Translations under genes and position numbers: made by a program
In this document: one piece after another, positions 52,418 through 60,886 of the stretch
How positions within the stretch are numbered: position 1 is the stretch's first letter
Layout of the letters: each line of letters starts with the position of its first letter
The notes under the pieces: generated by a model
Databases searched by the model: none
The model's input: the letters and a program-made list of their open reading frames with translations, nothing else
Told to the model about the DNA's origin: nothing
Source: Prosthecodimorpha staleyi
Lineage (GTDB): Bacteria > Pseudomonadota > Alphaproteobacteria > Rhizobiales > Ancalomicrobiaceae
Reading direction: 5' to 3'
Assembly (NCBI RefSeq): GCF_018729455.1
Contig: NZ_JAHHZF010000006.1
Span: forward strand, 361,769-425,768
Length of the DNA stretch: 64,000 nt

Positions 52418-53341
52418 ATGAAGCTCATCTTCCACATCGGGGCGCCGAAGACGGCGACGACCTCGCTGCAGATCACGCTCAGGGGCATGATGGCGGCGCT
52501 CAACCGCGAGGGCGTCGCCTACGAGCCGACCCGCGACTTCCAGCAGGGTCCGGTCGGCCGGATCGTGCGGCGCGAGAAGGCCGGCTTCTTCGACCGGTTC
52601 AGGAAGCCGTCGCAGGAGGCCTATGTCGAAAGCCGCGCCGCCGGCATGCAGCAGTTCCTGATCAGCGATGAGGGCTGCACCGGCTTTCTGATGTATCCGA
52701 CCGCGAAACGGTCGTGGAAGCGGATGCTGCCGCGCGCCTTCGTGCTGTCGGATTTCTTCACCGCCTATCCGGACTACAGGGTCGTTCTGACGGTCCGCCG
52801 GCAGGACAGCTTTCTCGCCTCCTGCTATGCGCACCGGATCGAGCATGGCCGGGTCGACTGCACGTTCGAGGACTACTGGAAGCGCGAGATCGACATCAAC
52901 GGCATGGACTGGCTGACGCTGGTCGAAGGGCTGGTCGCCCGGCACGGCCGGGAGCGGGTCGTGGTGCTGCCCTACGAGCCGATCCGCGACGACTTCCGCG
53001 GCTATGTGATGACCTTCATCGAGCAGGCGCTCGGCATCGCCCGCGCTCGCTTCGACGACGTGAGCTTCGAGACGCGGGTCGCCAACAAGTCGCTGTCCGG
53101 CCCGGCCATGGACGTGGCGCGGGTCGTCGCCGAGCGGATGGGCGAGAAGGGTGCCAATCCGCGCGACATCCACCATGTGCTGCTCGGGCTGAAATCGGTG
53201 CTGCCGATCGGCGAGTACGGCCCCTTCAGGCCGCCGATGGACGAATTGCGCGCGGAGCTCACCCGGCGCTACGCTGCCTCCAACCGCACCATCGCCGAGC
53301 GCTACATGCCGGTGCCGGCGGGCGATTTCCTGTTCGCCTGA
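52418..53341 (+). CDS. Sulfotransferase-like P-loop protein 3
   Basis: The product is 307 residues. MKLIFHIGAPKTATTSLQITLR is the P-loop, related to that of the previous gene. VVLTVRRQDSFLASCYAHRIEHG is the second binding block, and RVVVLPYEPIRDDFRGYV follows as in other sulfotransferase-fold proteins. The start is 27 bases after the previous stop, so the two are probably co-translated. The acceptor is unknown. Such tandem sets often modify surface polysaccharide, which is an inference here. Confidence 0.75.
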   Translation: MKLIFHIGAPKTATTSLQITLRGMMAALNREGVAYEPTRDFQQGPVGRIVRREKAGFFDRFRKPSQEAYVESRAAGMQQFLISDEGCTGFLMYPTAKRSWKRMLPRAFVLSDFFTAYPDYRVVLTVRRQDSFLASCYAHRIEHGRVDCTFEDYWKREIDINGMDWLTLVEGLVARHGRERVVVLPYEPIRDDFRGYVMTFIEQALGIARARFDDVSFETRVANKSLSGPAMDVARVVAERMGEKGANPRDIHHVLLGLKSVLPIGEYGPFRPPMDELRAELTRRYAASNRTIAERYMPVPAGDFLFA

Positions 53342-53551
53342 CCGGCACTGCACGACGGCCGCCGGTGGACACGGCAAAGAACGGCCGGACGGGACCGGGG
53401 GGCCGGCCGGAGACGGCGAAGCAGACCCGCGGGGGTCCGACGGGCACGCAATCGGGCTGACGCTCTCGCAAGAAGAGGCGGCCAAGGGCAGGCAGGGGAA
53501 CGGCCGCCGGCTTCCGTCAGGATGCGCGGCGGACCTTGGGGGGGTATCGCC

Positions 53552-54292
53552 GTGCGGATCGGCTTGTTCACGGACATCCACGGCAATCGCGAGGCGCTCG
53601 ACAGCTGCCTCGACCACGCCGCCGCCGTCGGCATCGATCGCCACGTCTTTCTCGGCGACCTGGTCGGCTACGGCCCGGATCCCGCCTATATCGTCGATCG
53701 CGTCCGCAGTCTGGTCGAGACCGGCGCGGTCGTGATCCGCGGCAATCATGACGACTATGCGGTGAAGCCCAAGCGCGGCATGTCCGAGATGGCGCGGATC
53801 GCGATCGAATGGACCCACAAGGTGCTCGATGCCGACGCCCGCGCCTGGCTCGGCACCCTGCCCTTCTCCGTCGCGGAGGACGATCGGCTCTATGTCCATG
53901 CCAGTGCGGCGGAACCGCCGGAATGGCACTATATCGACAACCGCGCGGCCGCCGAGGCCTGTCTGGCCGCCTCCGCCCAGCGCCTGATCTTCTGCGGCCA
54001 CACGCATGTCCCGGCCCTGTTCCATTCGATCGGCGGCCGGCCGGCAGAGCATTTCCGGCCGCTCGCCAACAAGCCGGTGCCGCTGCTGCCGGCGCGCCGC
54101 TGGGTCACTGTGGTCGGCGCGGTCGGCCAGCCGCGCGACCGCAATCCCAATGCCTGCTGGGGTCTGCTCGATACCGACGAGAAGTCGATCGCGATGATGC
54201 GCGTCCCCTACGAGATCGACGAAACCCTGCGCAAGATCAATGCGGCCGACCTGCCGGAATGGCTCGGTCTCCGGCTGAAGGAAGGCCGGTAG
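53552..54292 (+). CDS. Calcineurin-like metallophosphoesterase
   Basis: The product is 246 residues. The metal-binding motifs are complete: FTDIHGNREAL (residues 6-16), FLGDLVGYGPDP, IRGNHDDY and FCGHTHVPAL. This is the YfcE/PP-family core, which hydrolyses phosphodiesters or phosphomonoesters with two metal ions. The GTG at 53552 follows a run of G that acts as a ribosome site; the frame also has an ATG at 53522. The gene ends 50 bases before a Ser/Thr kinase gene, so it might act as its partner phosphatase, but this is only inference. Confidence 0.85.
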   Translation: MRIGLFTDIHGNREALDSCLDHAAAVGIDRHVFLGDLVGYGPDPAYIVDRVRSLVETGAVVIRGNHDDYAVKPKRGMSEMARIAIEWTHKVLDADARAWLGTLPFSVAEDDRLYVHASAAEPPEWHYIDNRAAAEACLAASAQRLIFCGHTHVPALFHSIGGRPAEHFRPLANKPVPLLPARRWVTVVGAVGQPRDRNPNACWGLLDTDEKSIAMMRVPYEIDETLRKINAADLPEWLGLRLKEGR

Positions 54293-54342
54293 GGCGATCC
54301 GCTTCGTGCGGAACCGGCGCGGCGGAACAGGGGGAACGGGGC

Positions 54343-55812
54343 GTGCCGATCAACGAACTGGTACCGGGCGCGGTGATCGACGGCTTCCGGCTGACCGAAC
54401 GGCTGCCGTCCGGCGGCATGGGGGCGATCTGGCGGGCGACGCGGCCGGACATCAAGTTTCCGCTGCTGCTCAAGGTGCCGTTCATCGCGCCCGGCGACGA
54501 CGTGGCGGCGATCATCGGCTTCGAAGTCGAAGAAATGATCATGCGGCGCCTGAGCGGCCGCCATGTGCCGCGCTTCGTCGCCTCCGGCGATCTGGAGACC
54601 CTGCCCTATCTGGCCATGGAGTTCGTCACCGGCACCAGCCTGCAGGCGGAAGTCGAACGGGCGCCGCTGTCCTGGCAGACGGTCTCGCTGATCGGGGCCG
54701 ACATCGCCGCCGCGCTCGACGACCTGCACGGTCAGAAGGTGGTGCATCTCGACCTGAAGCCCGGCAACATCATCATGGCGGAGCGCGGCGCGGTGCTGAT
54801 CGATTTCGGCCTCGCCCGGCACGAGGAGCTGCCCGACCTGCTCGGCGAGGAATCCAGCCTGCCGATGGGCACGCCGGCCTATATCGCCCCGGAGCAGATC
54901 CTCGGCGACCGGACCAATCCGGCCAGCGACATCTGGGCGCTCGGCTGCATCCTCTACGAGCTGGCGACCGGCCGGAAGCCTTTCGGCGAGCCGGGCACGC
55001 GCGCCGGCATGGAGCGGCGCATCTATCAGGCGCCGCCGCCGCCGCGTTCGGTCTCGCGCTCGATCCCGCGCTGGCTGCAGGAGGTGATCCTGCGCTGCCT
55101 CGAGGTCGATCCGGCCCGCCGCTACGCCTCGGCCGGTCAGTTGATGTTCGACCTGCGCCATCCCGAGCAGGTGGTCATCTCCGAGCGCGGCAAGGCGGAA
55201 GCGGGCGAGACGATCTGGCGCCGGCTGCTGCGCGCCGTGCTGCCGTCGAAGCCGCGCACGCTGCCGTTCCAGCCGTCGATCGCCTCGCGCCTGTCCGGGG
55301 CCTCGGTGGTGCTCGCCGCCGTCGATCTCTCGACCGGCGGCGATGCGCTCTCCGACGAGGTCCGCGTGCATCTCGCCCGCGTGCTCGACCACGAGAAGGA
55401 CGCCCGGCTCGCCTGCGTGACGGTGCTGAAAACGAAGCTCGCCGGCGAGGACGAGGCGGTCGACGCCGCCGGCCGGCCGGCCTATGTCGGGCGTCTGGTC
55501 GCGCTGAAGGACTGGGCGCGCCCGCTCGACATGCCGGAGGAGAAGGTCTCCTTCCACGTCATCGAAGCCATAGACGTGGCCGCCGCGATCCTCAACTACG
55601 CCGCCCACAACCGCGTCGACCACATCGTCATCGGCGCCCGTGCCTCCTCGGCCCTGCGCCGCCATCTCGGCAGCGTCTCCGCCCAGGTCGTCGCGGAAGC
55701 CTTCTGCTCGGTGACGGTGGTCCGCCTGAAGCGCCAGGAGGAAGCGGCCGCCCGCGCGGAGGCCGAGGCGGCGACGGCAACAGCCGCGGCGGCCGAACCG
55801 GTCGGCGGATAG
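54343..55812 (+). CDS. Serine/threonine protein kinase fused to a universal stress protein domain
   Basis: The product is 489 residues. The kinase domain (about 12-275) has the glycine loop LPSGGMGAIW, Lys44 (LLLKVPF), the catalytic Asp137 in HLDLKPGNIIM and Asp154 in DFGLARH, then GTPAYIAPEQIL. From about residue 315 a universal stress (UspA-like) domain follows (ASVVLAAVDLSTGGDALSD, then DHIVIGARASSALRRHLGS and SVTVVRLK), and the C-terminal tail is Ala/Glu-rich. No membrane segment is seen. The start is GTG at 54343. A kinase joined to a USP domain is uncommon. Confidence 0.88.
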   Translation: MPINELVPGAVIDGFRLTERLPSGGMGAIWRATRPDIKFPLLLKVPFIAPGDDVAAIIGFEVEEMIMRRLSGRHVPRFVASGDLETLPYLAMEFVTGTSLQAEVERAPLSWQTVSLIGADIAAALDDLHGQKVVHLDLKPGNIIMAERGAVLIDFGLARHEELPDLLGEESSLPMGTPAYIAPEQILGDRTNPASDIWALGCILYELATGRKPFGEPGTRAGMERRIYQAPPPPRSVSRSIPRWLQEVILRCLEVDPARRYASAGQLMFDLRHPEQVVISERGKAEAGETIWRRLLRAVLPSKPRTLPFQPSIASRLSGASVVLAAVDLSTGGDALSDEVRVHLARVLDHEKDARLACVTVLKTKLAGEDEAVDAAGRPAYVGRLVALKDWARPLDMPEEKVSFHVIEAIDVAAAILNYAAHNRVDHIVIGARASSALRRHLGSVSAQVVAEAFCSVTVVRLKRQEEAAARAEAEAATATAAAAEPVGG

Positions 55813-55864
55813 ACTGGGACCCCGGCACCGGCGGTCGCCCCAGGGGTCGCCCGGGCAGTTCGGC

Positions 55865-57088
55865 TCAGGGTCGTTCGACAGGCAGCGGCCCGGGCGCGGC
55901 CGGCGACGCCGGATGCACGCGCAGAACGGACTTCGCCAACCGTGCGGGCCGCGACGGGGCCGGAGACACCGCCCCGGCCGGGGCGCGATCACCCGCCGGC
56001 GTACCGGTGCGGGCGGCAAAGAGGGCACTGCGCCCGTCCAGGAGGCGCGCGAGGCCGTCATAGCGATCCGTGTCGCCCGGCGTTTCGTCATAACAGCTCG
56101 CGGCTACGACCGGCTTCGCGCCCGGATAGGCCAGCAATTCGCCGACGGTCACGAAGACGTAGCCCTGCTGGCGCAGGCGCGCGACGATCTCCGGCAGGGC
56201 GTCGTCGGTGGCCCAGCCGCGGCCATTGGCATGGAACAGCACGATCGAACCCGGCCGCACGCGCCGCAGCACGCTGGACACCATGGCGGCCGACGAGAGA
56301 TGGCGGTCGGGATCGCCGGACGAGACATCCCATTGCACCGGGATCAGGCCCGCCGCGCCGACCGCCTCGATCGCCGCCCGGCTGCAGGCGCCGAAGGGAA
56401 ACCGGAAAAGGCCCATCCGCTCCGGCATCGCGGCGGCGAGGTCGCGGCCGGGCCGCGGGGCGCATTGCCGTGCGGCGAGGCCGTCGCGCAGACGCTGGTA
56501 GGCGGACTGCGGCCCCCGGATCTCGTCAAGCATCGCACGGCCGGTCACGATCCGGAAGTTGCGATGCTCCCAGGAATGGCTGGCGATCTCGAACAGCGGA
56601 TCGGTGGCGATCTGCCCGGCGCGGTCCGGATGGGTCAGCATCCACTTGCCGCCGGCGAAGAAGGTCGCCCGCACCCCGTTCGCGCGCAGCGTGTCGACGC
56701 TCGCGCCCTGATAGCCGGCGACCTCGAAGGGCGTCTCGCACAGGTCGAAGGTGAGTGCGATCATCTTCGGCGCGCCCGGCGGCAGGTCGACCCGGCGAAC
56801 GACGCCGTCGATCGGCCGGAAGCCCTCCGGCGGCGGGGCCGGGTCTTCGGTCGGCAGCGCCACCCGGGCGGCGGCGATGCCGGTGCGGATCGGCCGGTCG
56901 CGCTCGCTCTGCCGGAACGATTCGGGCGCCCAGCAGGCTTCCTCGGCCGCGGCAATTCCGGCCGGCCCCGGCGGCAGCAGCGCAAGGGCGGCGAGCCCCG
57001 CCCGCACCGCACCGGCGAGGGCAGAGAGGTGTTTGGGAGCGTGACGGAGCACGGCACGATCCCGGACGGTCGGCAGGACAAGCGGCAT
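55865..57088 (-). CDS. Polysaccharide deacetylase (NodB/CE4 family)
   Basis: The product is 407 residues. A signal-like segment (LAALALLPPGPAGIAAAEE) precedes the NodB homology domain. Motif 1 is ALTFDLCETP in place of TFDDGP, motif 2 is ASHSWEH and motif 3 is FRFPFGACS. The TFDLCE form is typical of a known group of alphaproteobacterial members. It would remove acetyl groups from an extracellular or envelope glycan. The C-terminus is Ala/Pro-rich. It converges with the kinase gene; 52 bases separate the stops. Confidence 0.85.
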   Translation of the reverse strand: MPLVLPTVRDRAVLRHAPKHLSALAGAVRAGLAALALLPPGPAGIAAAEEACWAPESFRQSERDRPIRTGIAAARVALPTEDPAPPPEGFRPIDGVVRRVDLPPGAPKMIALTFDLCETPFEVAGYQGASVDTLRANGVRATFFAGGKWMLTHPDRAGQIATDPLFEIASHSWEHRNFRIVTGRAMLDEIRGPQSAYQRLRDGLAARQCAPRPGRDLAAAMPERMGLFRFPFGACSRAAIEAVGAAGLIPVQWDVSSGDPDRHLSSAAMVSSVLRRVRPGSIVLFHANGRGWATDDALPEIVARLRQQGYVFVTVGELLAYPGAKPVVAASCYDETPGDTDRYDGLARLLDGRSALFAARTGTPAGDRAPAGAVSPAPSRPARLAKSVLRVHPASPAAPGPLPVERP

Positions 57089-57233
57089 GATTCGGATCCC
57101 GCAGGCGCGCCGGACCCGGTTGGGGGGCCGGCGGCAGGAATCGGCAGGCGGGCGCGGCCCGCCGGTTCCCACTATCCGACGCCGCGCGGCGGATCCATGA
57201 CGCAAAGGCAACAGAACGTCTCGTTTGGGCGCT

Positions 57234-57270
57234 TCCCAAACGAAACGGGCCGCCCCAAGGGGCGGCCCGC
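57234..57270 (-). terminator. Rho-independent terminator of the MHS transporter gene
   Basis: On the minus strand an 11-bp stem CGGGCCGCCCC/GGGGCGGCCCG is followed by TTTCGTTT, 30 bases beyond the stop codon of the transporter. It is a clear stem-loop with a T-rich tail. Confidence 0.8.
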
Positions 57271-57299
57271 GCGAACCGTCAGGCGGTGAGGCCGGGGCC

Positions 57300-59006
57300 T
57301 CAGTTGCCGCGATAGGTGAAGATGTCGCGGTCCTTGGTTTCCGGCACGAAGAACAGGCCGACCACCACGGTGAAGACGGCGATCACGATCGGATACCAGA
57401 GGCCGTAGTAGATATCGCCGGTCTGGGCCACCATCGCGAAGGCGGTGGCGGGCAGCAGGCCGCCGAACCAGCCGTTGCCGATGTGGTAGGGCAGCGACAT
57501 CGAGGTGTAGCGGATGCGGGTCGGGAAGAGTTCGACCAGGGCCGCCGCGATCGGGCCGTACACCATGGTCACGAACAGGACCAGGATGAACAGGTAGCCG
57601 ATGATCGTGTAGACCTGCGGACGGAAGATGTCGAAGGGGGTCGCCATCTTCACGATCGACGCATCGCCGGCCTTCGGATAGCCGGCCGCCTGCAGGGCGC
57701 CGGTGACCGCCTTCTGGCTGTCGGCGAGCTTGGTCGTGTCGAAGGCGACTTCCGTCGTGCCGACGACGATCTTGGCCGGGGTCGTACCGGCGGCGAACTC
57801 GGTGGCGTATTTGACCGAAGACTTGGCCAGGAAGTCGCGGGCGAGATCGCAGGACGACTTGAAGATGCGGGTGCCGACCGGATTGAACAGGTCGCCGCAA
57901 TCGGCCTTGTCGGACACGACCTTGACCTGGACGGTCTCGATCGCCTTGGCGAGGGTCGGGTTCGCAGTCTCGGCGAGACGCTGGAAGATGGTGAAGTAGC
58001 TGATCGCCGCGATGGCGCAGCCGAGCAGGATGATCGGCTTGCGGCCGATCTTGTCGGACAGCCAGCCGAAGACCACGAAGAAGCCGGTGCCGAGCAGCAG
58101 CGACCAGGCGATCAGCAGGTTGGCGGTGTAGCCGTCGACCTTCAGGATCGACTGCAGGAAGAACAGCGCATAGAACTGACCCGTATACCAGACCACGCCC
58201 TGGCCGGCGACGAGACCGAGCAGCGCGATCAGCGCGATCTTGGCATTCTTCCACTGGCCGAAGGCTTCGGTCAGCGGCGCCTTGGAGTGCGTGCCTTCTT
58301 CCTTCATCTTCTTGAAGGCGGGCGATTCCTGCAGCTGCAGGCGAATCCAGATCGAGATGCCGAGCAGCACGATCGAGACCCAGAACGGCACGCGCCAGTA
58401 GAAGGCCGCGAACTCCTTTTCGCCGAAGATCGTCCGGGTCGCCAGGATGACCAGCAGCGAGAGGAACAGGCCGAGCGTGGCGGTGGTCTGGATCCACGAG
58501 GTGTAGAAGCCGCGCCGTCCGGCCGGGGCATGCTCGGCCACATAGGTGGCGGCACCGCCATACTCGCCGCCGAGCGCCAGGCCTTGGATCAGGCGCAGCG
58601 AGATCAGGATGATCGGCGCCCAGATGCCGATCTGGGACGAGGACGGCAGCAGGCCGACGATGAAGGTCGACAGGCCCATCAGCATGATGGTGACCAGGAA
58701 GGTGTATTTGCGACCGACCAGGTCGCCGATGCGTCCGAACACCAGCGCGCCGAAGGGGCGCACGATGAAGCCGGCCGCGAAGGCGAGCAGCGCGAAGATG
58801 TCGCGCGTCGCCTGATCGAACATCGGCTTGCCGTCAGGCCCGGCGACGTTGAAGAACTGCGCGCCGATGATGCCGGCGAGCGAACCGTACAGGTAGAAGT
58901 CGTACCACTCGAAGACAGTGCCGAGGGAAGACGCAAAAATAACGCGCTTCTCCTCGCTGCTCATCGGGCGCGCGGCAGCCCCCGATCCGCTTGAACTCAT
59001 GCTCAT
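57300..59006 (-). CDS. MFS transporter, metabolite:H+ symporter (MHS) family
   Basis: The product is 568 residues with about 12 membrane segments. SLGTVFEWYDFYLYGSLAGII near the N-terminus and RPFGALVFGRIGDLVGRKYTF are the MHS signatures, as in citrate/alpha-ketoglutarate/ShiA/ProP-type symporters. It probably imports an organic acid or osmolyte with protons. A long soluble loop of about 100 residues (about 375-475) with a Cys pair (DKADCGDLF and FKSSCDLA) interrupts the second half and makes the protein longer than usual. The start at 59006 has a GAGGGGA upstream. Confidence 0.88.
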   Translation of the reverse strand: MSMSSSGSGAAARPMSSEEKRVIFASSLGTVFEWYDFYLYGSLAGIIGAQFFNVAGPDGKPMFDQATRDIFALLAFAAGFIVRPFGALVFGRIGDLVGRKYTFLVTIMLMGLSTFIVGLLPSSSQIGIWAPIILISLRLIQGLALGGEYGGAATYVAEHAPAGRRGFYTSWIQTTATLGLFLSLLVILATRTIFGEKEFAAFYWRVPFWVSIVLLGISIWIRLQLQESPAFKKMKEEGTHSKAPLTEAFGQWKNAKIALIALLGLVAGQGVVWYTGQFYALFFLQSILKVDGYTANLLIAWSLLLGTGFFVVFGWLSDKIGRKPIILLGCAIAAISYFTIFQRLAETANPTLAKAIETVQVKVVSDKADCGDLFNPVGTRIFKSSCDLARDFLAKSSVKYATEFAAGTTPAKIVVGTTEVAFDTTKLADSQKAVTGALQAAGYPKAGDASIVKMATPFDIFRPQVYTIIGYLFILVLFVTMVYGPIAAALVELFPTRIRYTSMSLPYHIGNGWFGGLLPATAFAMVAQTGDIYYGLWYPIVIAVFTVVVGLFFVPETKDRDIFTYRGN

Positions 59007-59483
59007 GGGCGTTCCCCTCGTCGAAAACAGCAACCCCGGGCCGCCTTCTGAAAGCAGCTCGCGCGAAAATCGGAGGTCGCAGTGACCGGACCTTACTTCG
59101 GGGCCTCCGTCACCCTCAATGCGACGTAAGTAGGGATCACGCAGAGGCAGACAGGCTATTTCTCGGGCAGCGAGAATCGGTCGCACCGTCTTGTCATGCG
59201 ATGAGTGCACGACATTGGGCAGAAGATCTGCGATTTTAACACATCGTTTATCAAAGATATTCGTCGGCTTCTCTTTGCTGCGACGCATTATATGATATTG
59301 CACCGCACTGACTGGAATGTTGCATTGCAATATTTCCGGACGATCGACGATCGACGGCGGCAACCGAAGGCCGCATTCCAGGCCGGGCCGACCGCTCGGC
59401 TCCGTGTGGCACCGGCGACAGGGGCCGCTTGACCGCCCGCACGCCGTCCCCGATGGTCCTGCGCCAATCCGAGGGAGATACCG
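59007..59483. other. Intergenic gap between transporter and amidase genes
   Basis: This 477-base gap between divergent genes is AT-richer in its middle (about 59220-59340). It holds the inverted repeat described separately and no gene that I can support. Confidence 0.5.
59295..59333. promoter_or_regulatory. Palindromic operator candidate upstream of the amidase gene
   Basis: An inverted repeat ATATTGCA (59295-59302) / TGCAATAT (59326-59333) encloses 23 bases, and the right side also contains the compact palindrome TTGCATTGCAA (59320-59330). The block is in the divergent gap between the transporter and the amidase. No regulator gene is nearby, so the binding protein is unknown. Confidence 0.4.
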
Positions 59484-60800
59484 ATGCCGACGAAGGTCCG
59501 CGACCGCCTGGAAGCCGTACTCGACGCCATTGCCGGCAGCGGCGCCGCAGCGCCGACCGTAATGGCGAAGGTCCATGCCCAGGCGGCGCGCGCCGCGGCC
59601 GACGCCGCCGATGCCCGAGCCCGGCTCGGCCTCTCGCTCGGCGCGCTCGACGGCACTCTGGTCTCGATCAAGGACCTTCTCGACGAGGCCGGCGAGATCA
59701 CGACGGCGGGTTCGCGCATCAATCGCGACCTGCCGCCGGCCAAGGCCGATGCGCCCGTGGTGCGCCGGCTGCGCGCCGCCGGCGCCGTCATCGTCGGCCG
59801 GACCACGATGAGCGAGTTCGCCTATTCGGGCATCGGCATCAACCCCCATACCGGAACGCCCGGCAATGCTGCCGACCCGACCCGCGTGCCCGGCGGTTCG
59901 TCCTCCGGGGCTGCCGTCTCGGTCGGCCGGGGTTGGGCCGACATCGCGATCGGTTCGGACACCGGCGGCTCGATCCGTATCCCCTCGGCCTTCAACGGCC
60001 TGGTCGGCTTCAAGCCGGGCGGCGGCCGGGTGCCGACGGAGGGCGCCTTCCCGCTTTCCTACACGCTCGACACGATCGGGCCGATCGCCCGCAGGGTCGC
60101 CGATACGGTCGCGGCCGACGCGGTCCTCAGCGGCGTCGCCGCTCCGCCGGCCCGGCCCGTCGCCGCCGACGGCCTGCGTCTCGCCGTGCCGCGCGGCTTT
60201 CTCTATTCGGATCTCGACGGCATCGTCGGCCCGGCCGTCGAGGCCGCACTCGGCCTGCTGGCCAAGGCCGGCGTCCGCCTGTTCGAGGTCGATCTCGACG
60301 ATATCGTCACCCTGCCGCTCGCCATCCAGAAGGACGTGACCATCACGGCGGTCGAGGCCGCCCATATCCATCGCCACAACCTGCGCGACCGGGCCGGCGA
60401 TTTCGATCCGCGGGTGCTGGCCCGGATCGAGAAGGGCGCGGCGGCCTCCGGCGCGACCTATGTCGGCATGATTCGCGCCCGCGAAGCCGCCAAGGCCGCA
60501 GCCGACGCGGCCTTCGCGCCCTTCGATGCGCTGATCGCCCCGACGGTGCCGGCGGTCGCGCCCGTGATCGCCGAACTCGTCGGCGACGACGCGGCCTTCA
60601 CCCGCGCCAATCTCACGGCCCTGCGCAACACCGCGATCTTCAACCTGTTCGACCTGCCGGCCTATTCGCTGCCCATCGAGATCGGCCAGCCGCTCCCCGT
60701 CGGCCTGATGGTGGTCGGCCGGCGCGGCCGCGACCACGACCTGATGGCGCTGGCGGCGGCCCTGGAGCCGGTCCTGCAGCCGTCGCCGCGCACCGCCTGA
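59484..60800 (+). CDS. Amidase (amidase signature family)
   Basis: The product is 438 residues. The Ser-cisSer-Lys triad is Lys63 (VSIKDLLDEAG), the serine-rich loop PGGSSSGAAV (Ser139-141) and the nucleophile Ser163 in IGSDTGGSIRIPS. It hydrolyses an amide to an acid and ammonia, but the substrate is not evident. The N-terminal region is Ala-rich. GAGGGAGA lies just upstream of the start. It is divergent from an MHS transporter gene, so uptake and hydrolysis of one compound is conceivable. Confidence 0.9.
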   Translation: MPTKVRDRLEAVLDAIAGSGAAAPTVMAKVHAQAARAAADAADARARLGLSLGALDGTLVSIKDLLDEAGEITTAGSRINRDLPPAKADAPVVRRLRAAGAVIVGRTTMSEFAYSGIGINPHTGTPGNAADPTRVPGGSSSGAAVSVGRGWADIAIGSDTGGSIRIPSAFNGLVGFKPGGGRVPTEGAFPLSYTLDTIGPIARRVADTVAADAVLSGVAAPPARPVAADGLRLAVPRGFLYSDLDGIVGPAVEAALGLLAKAGVRLFEVDLDDIVTLPLAIQKDVTITAVEAAHIHRHNLRDRAGDFDPRVLARIEKGAAASGATYVGMIRAREAAKAAADAAFAPFDALIAPTVPAVAPVIAELVGDDAAFTRANLTALRNTAIFNLFDLPAYSLPIEIGQPLPVGLMVVGRRGRDHDLMALAAALEPVLQPSPRTA

Positions 60801-60886
60801 CCGGCGGGCGCAAGCGGACGTCTCCCGCCCGGCCGCGGAACGCATAGACTGCCGGATCGGCGCGATTCGGCGCCGCCCCGATCCGG

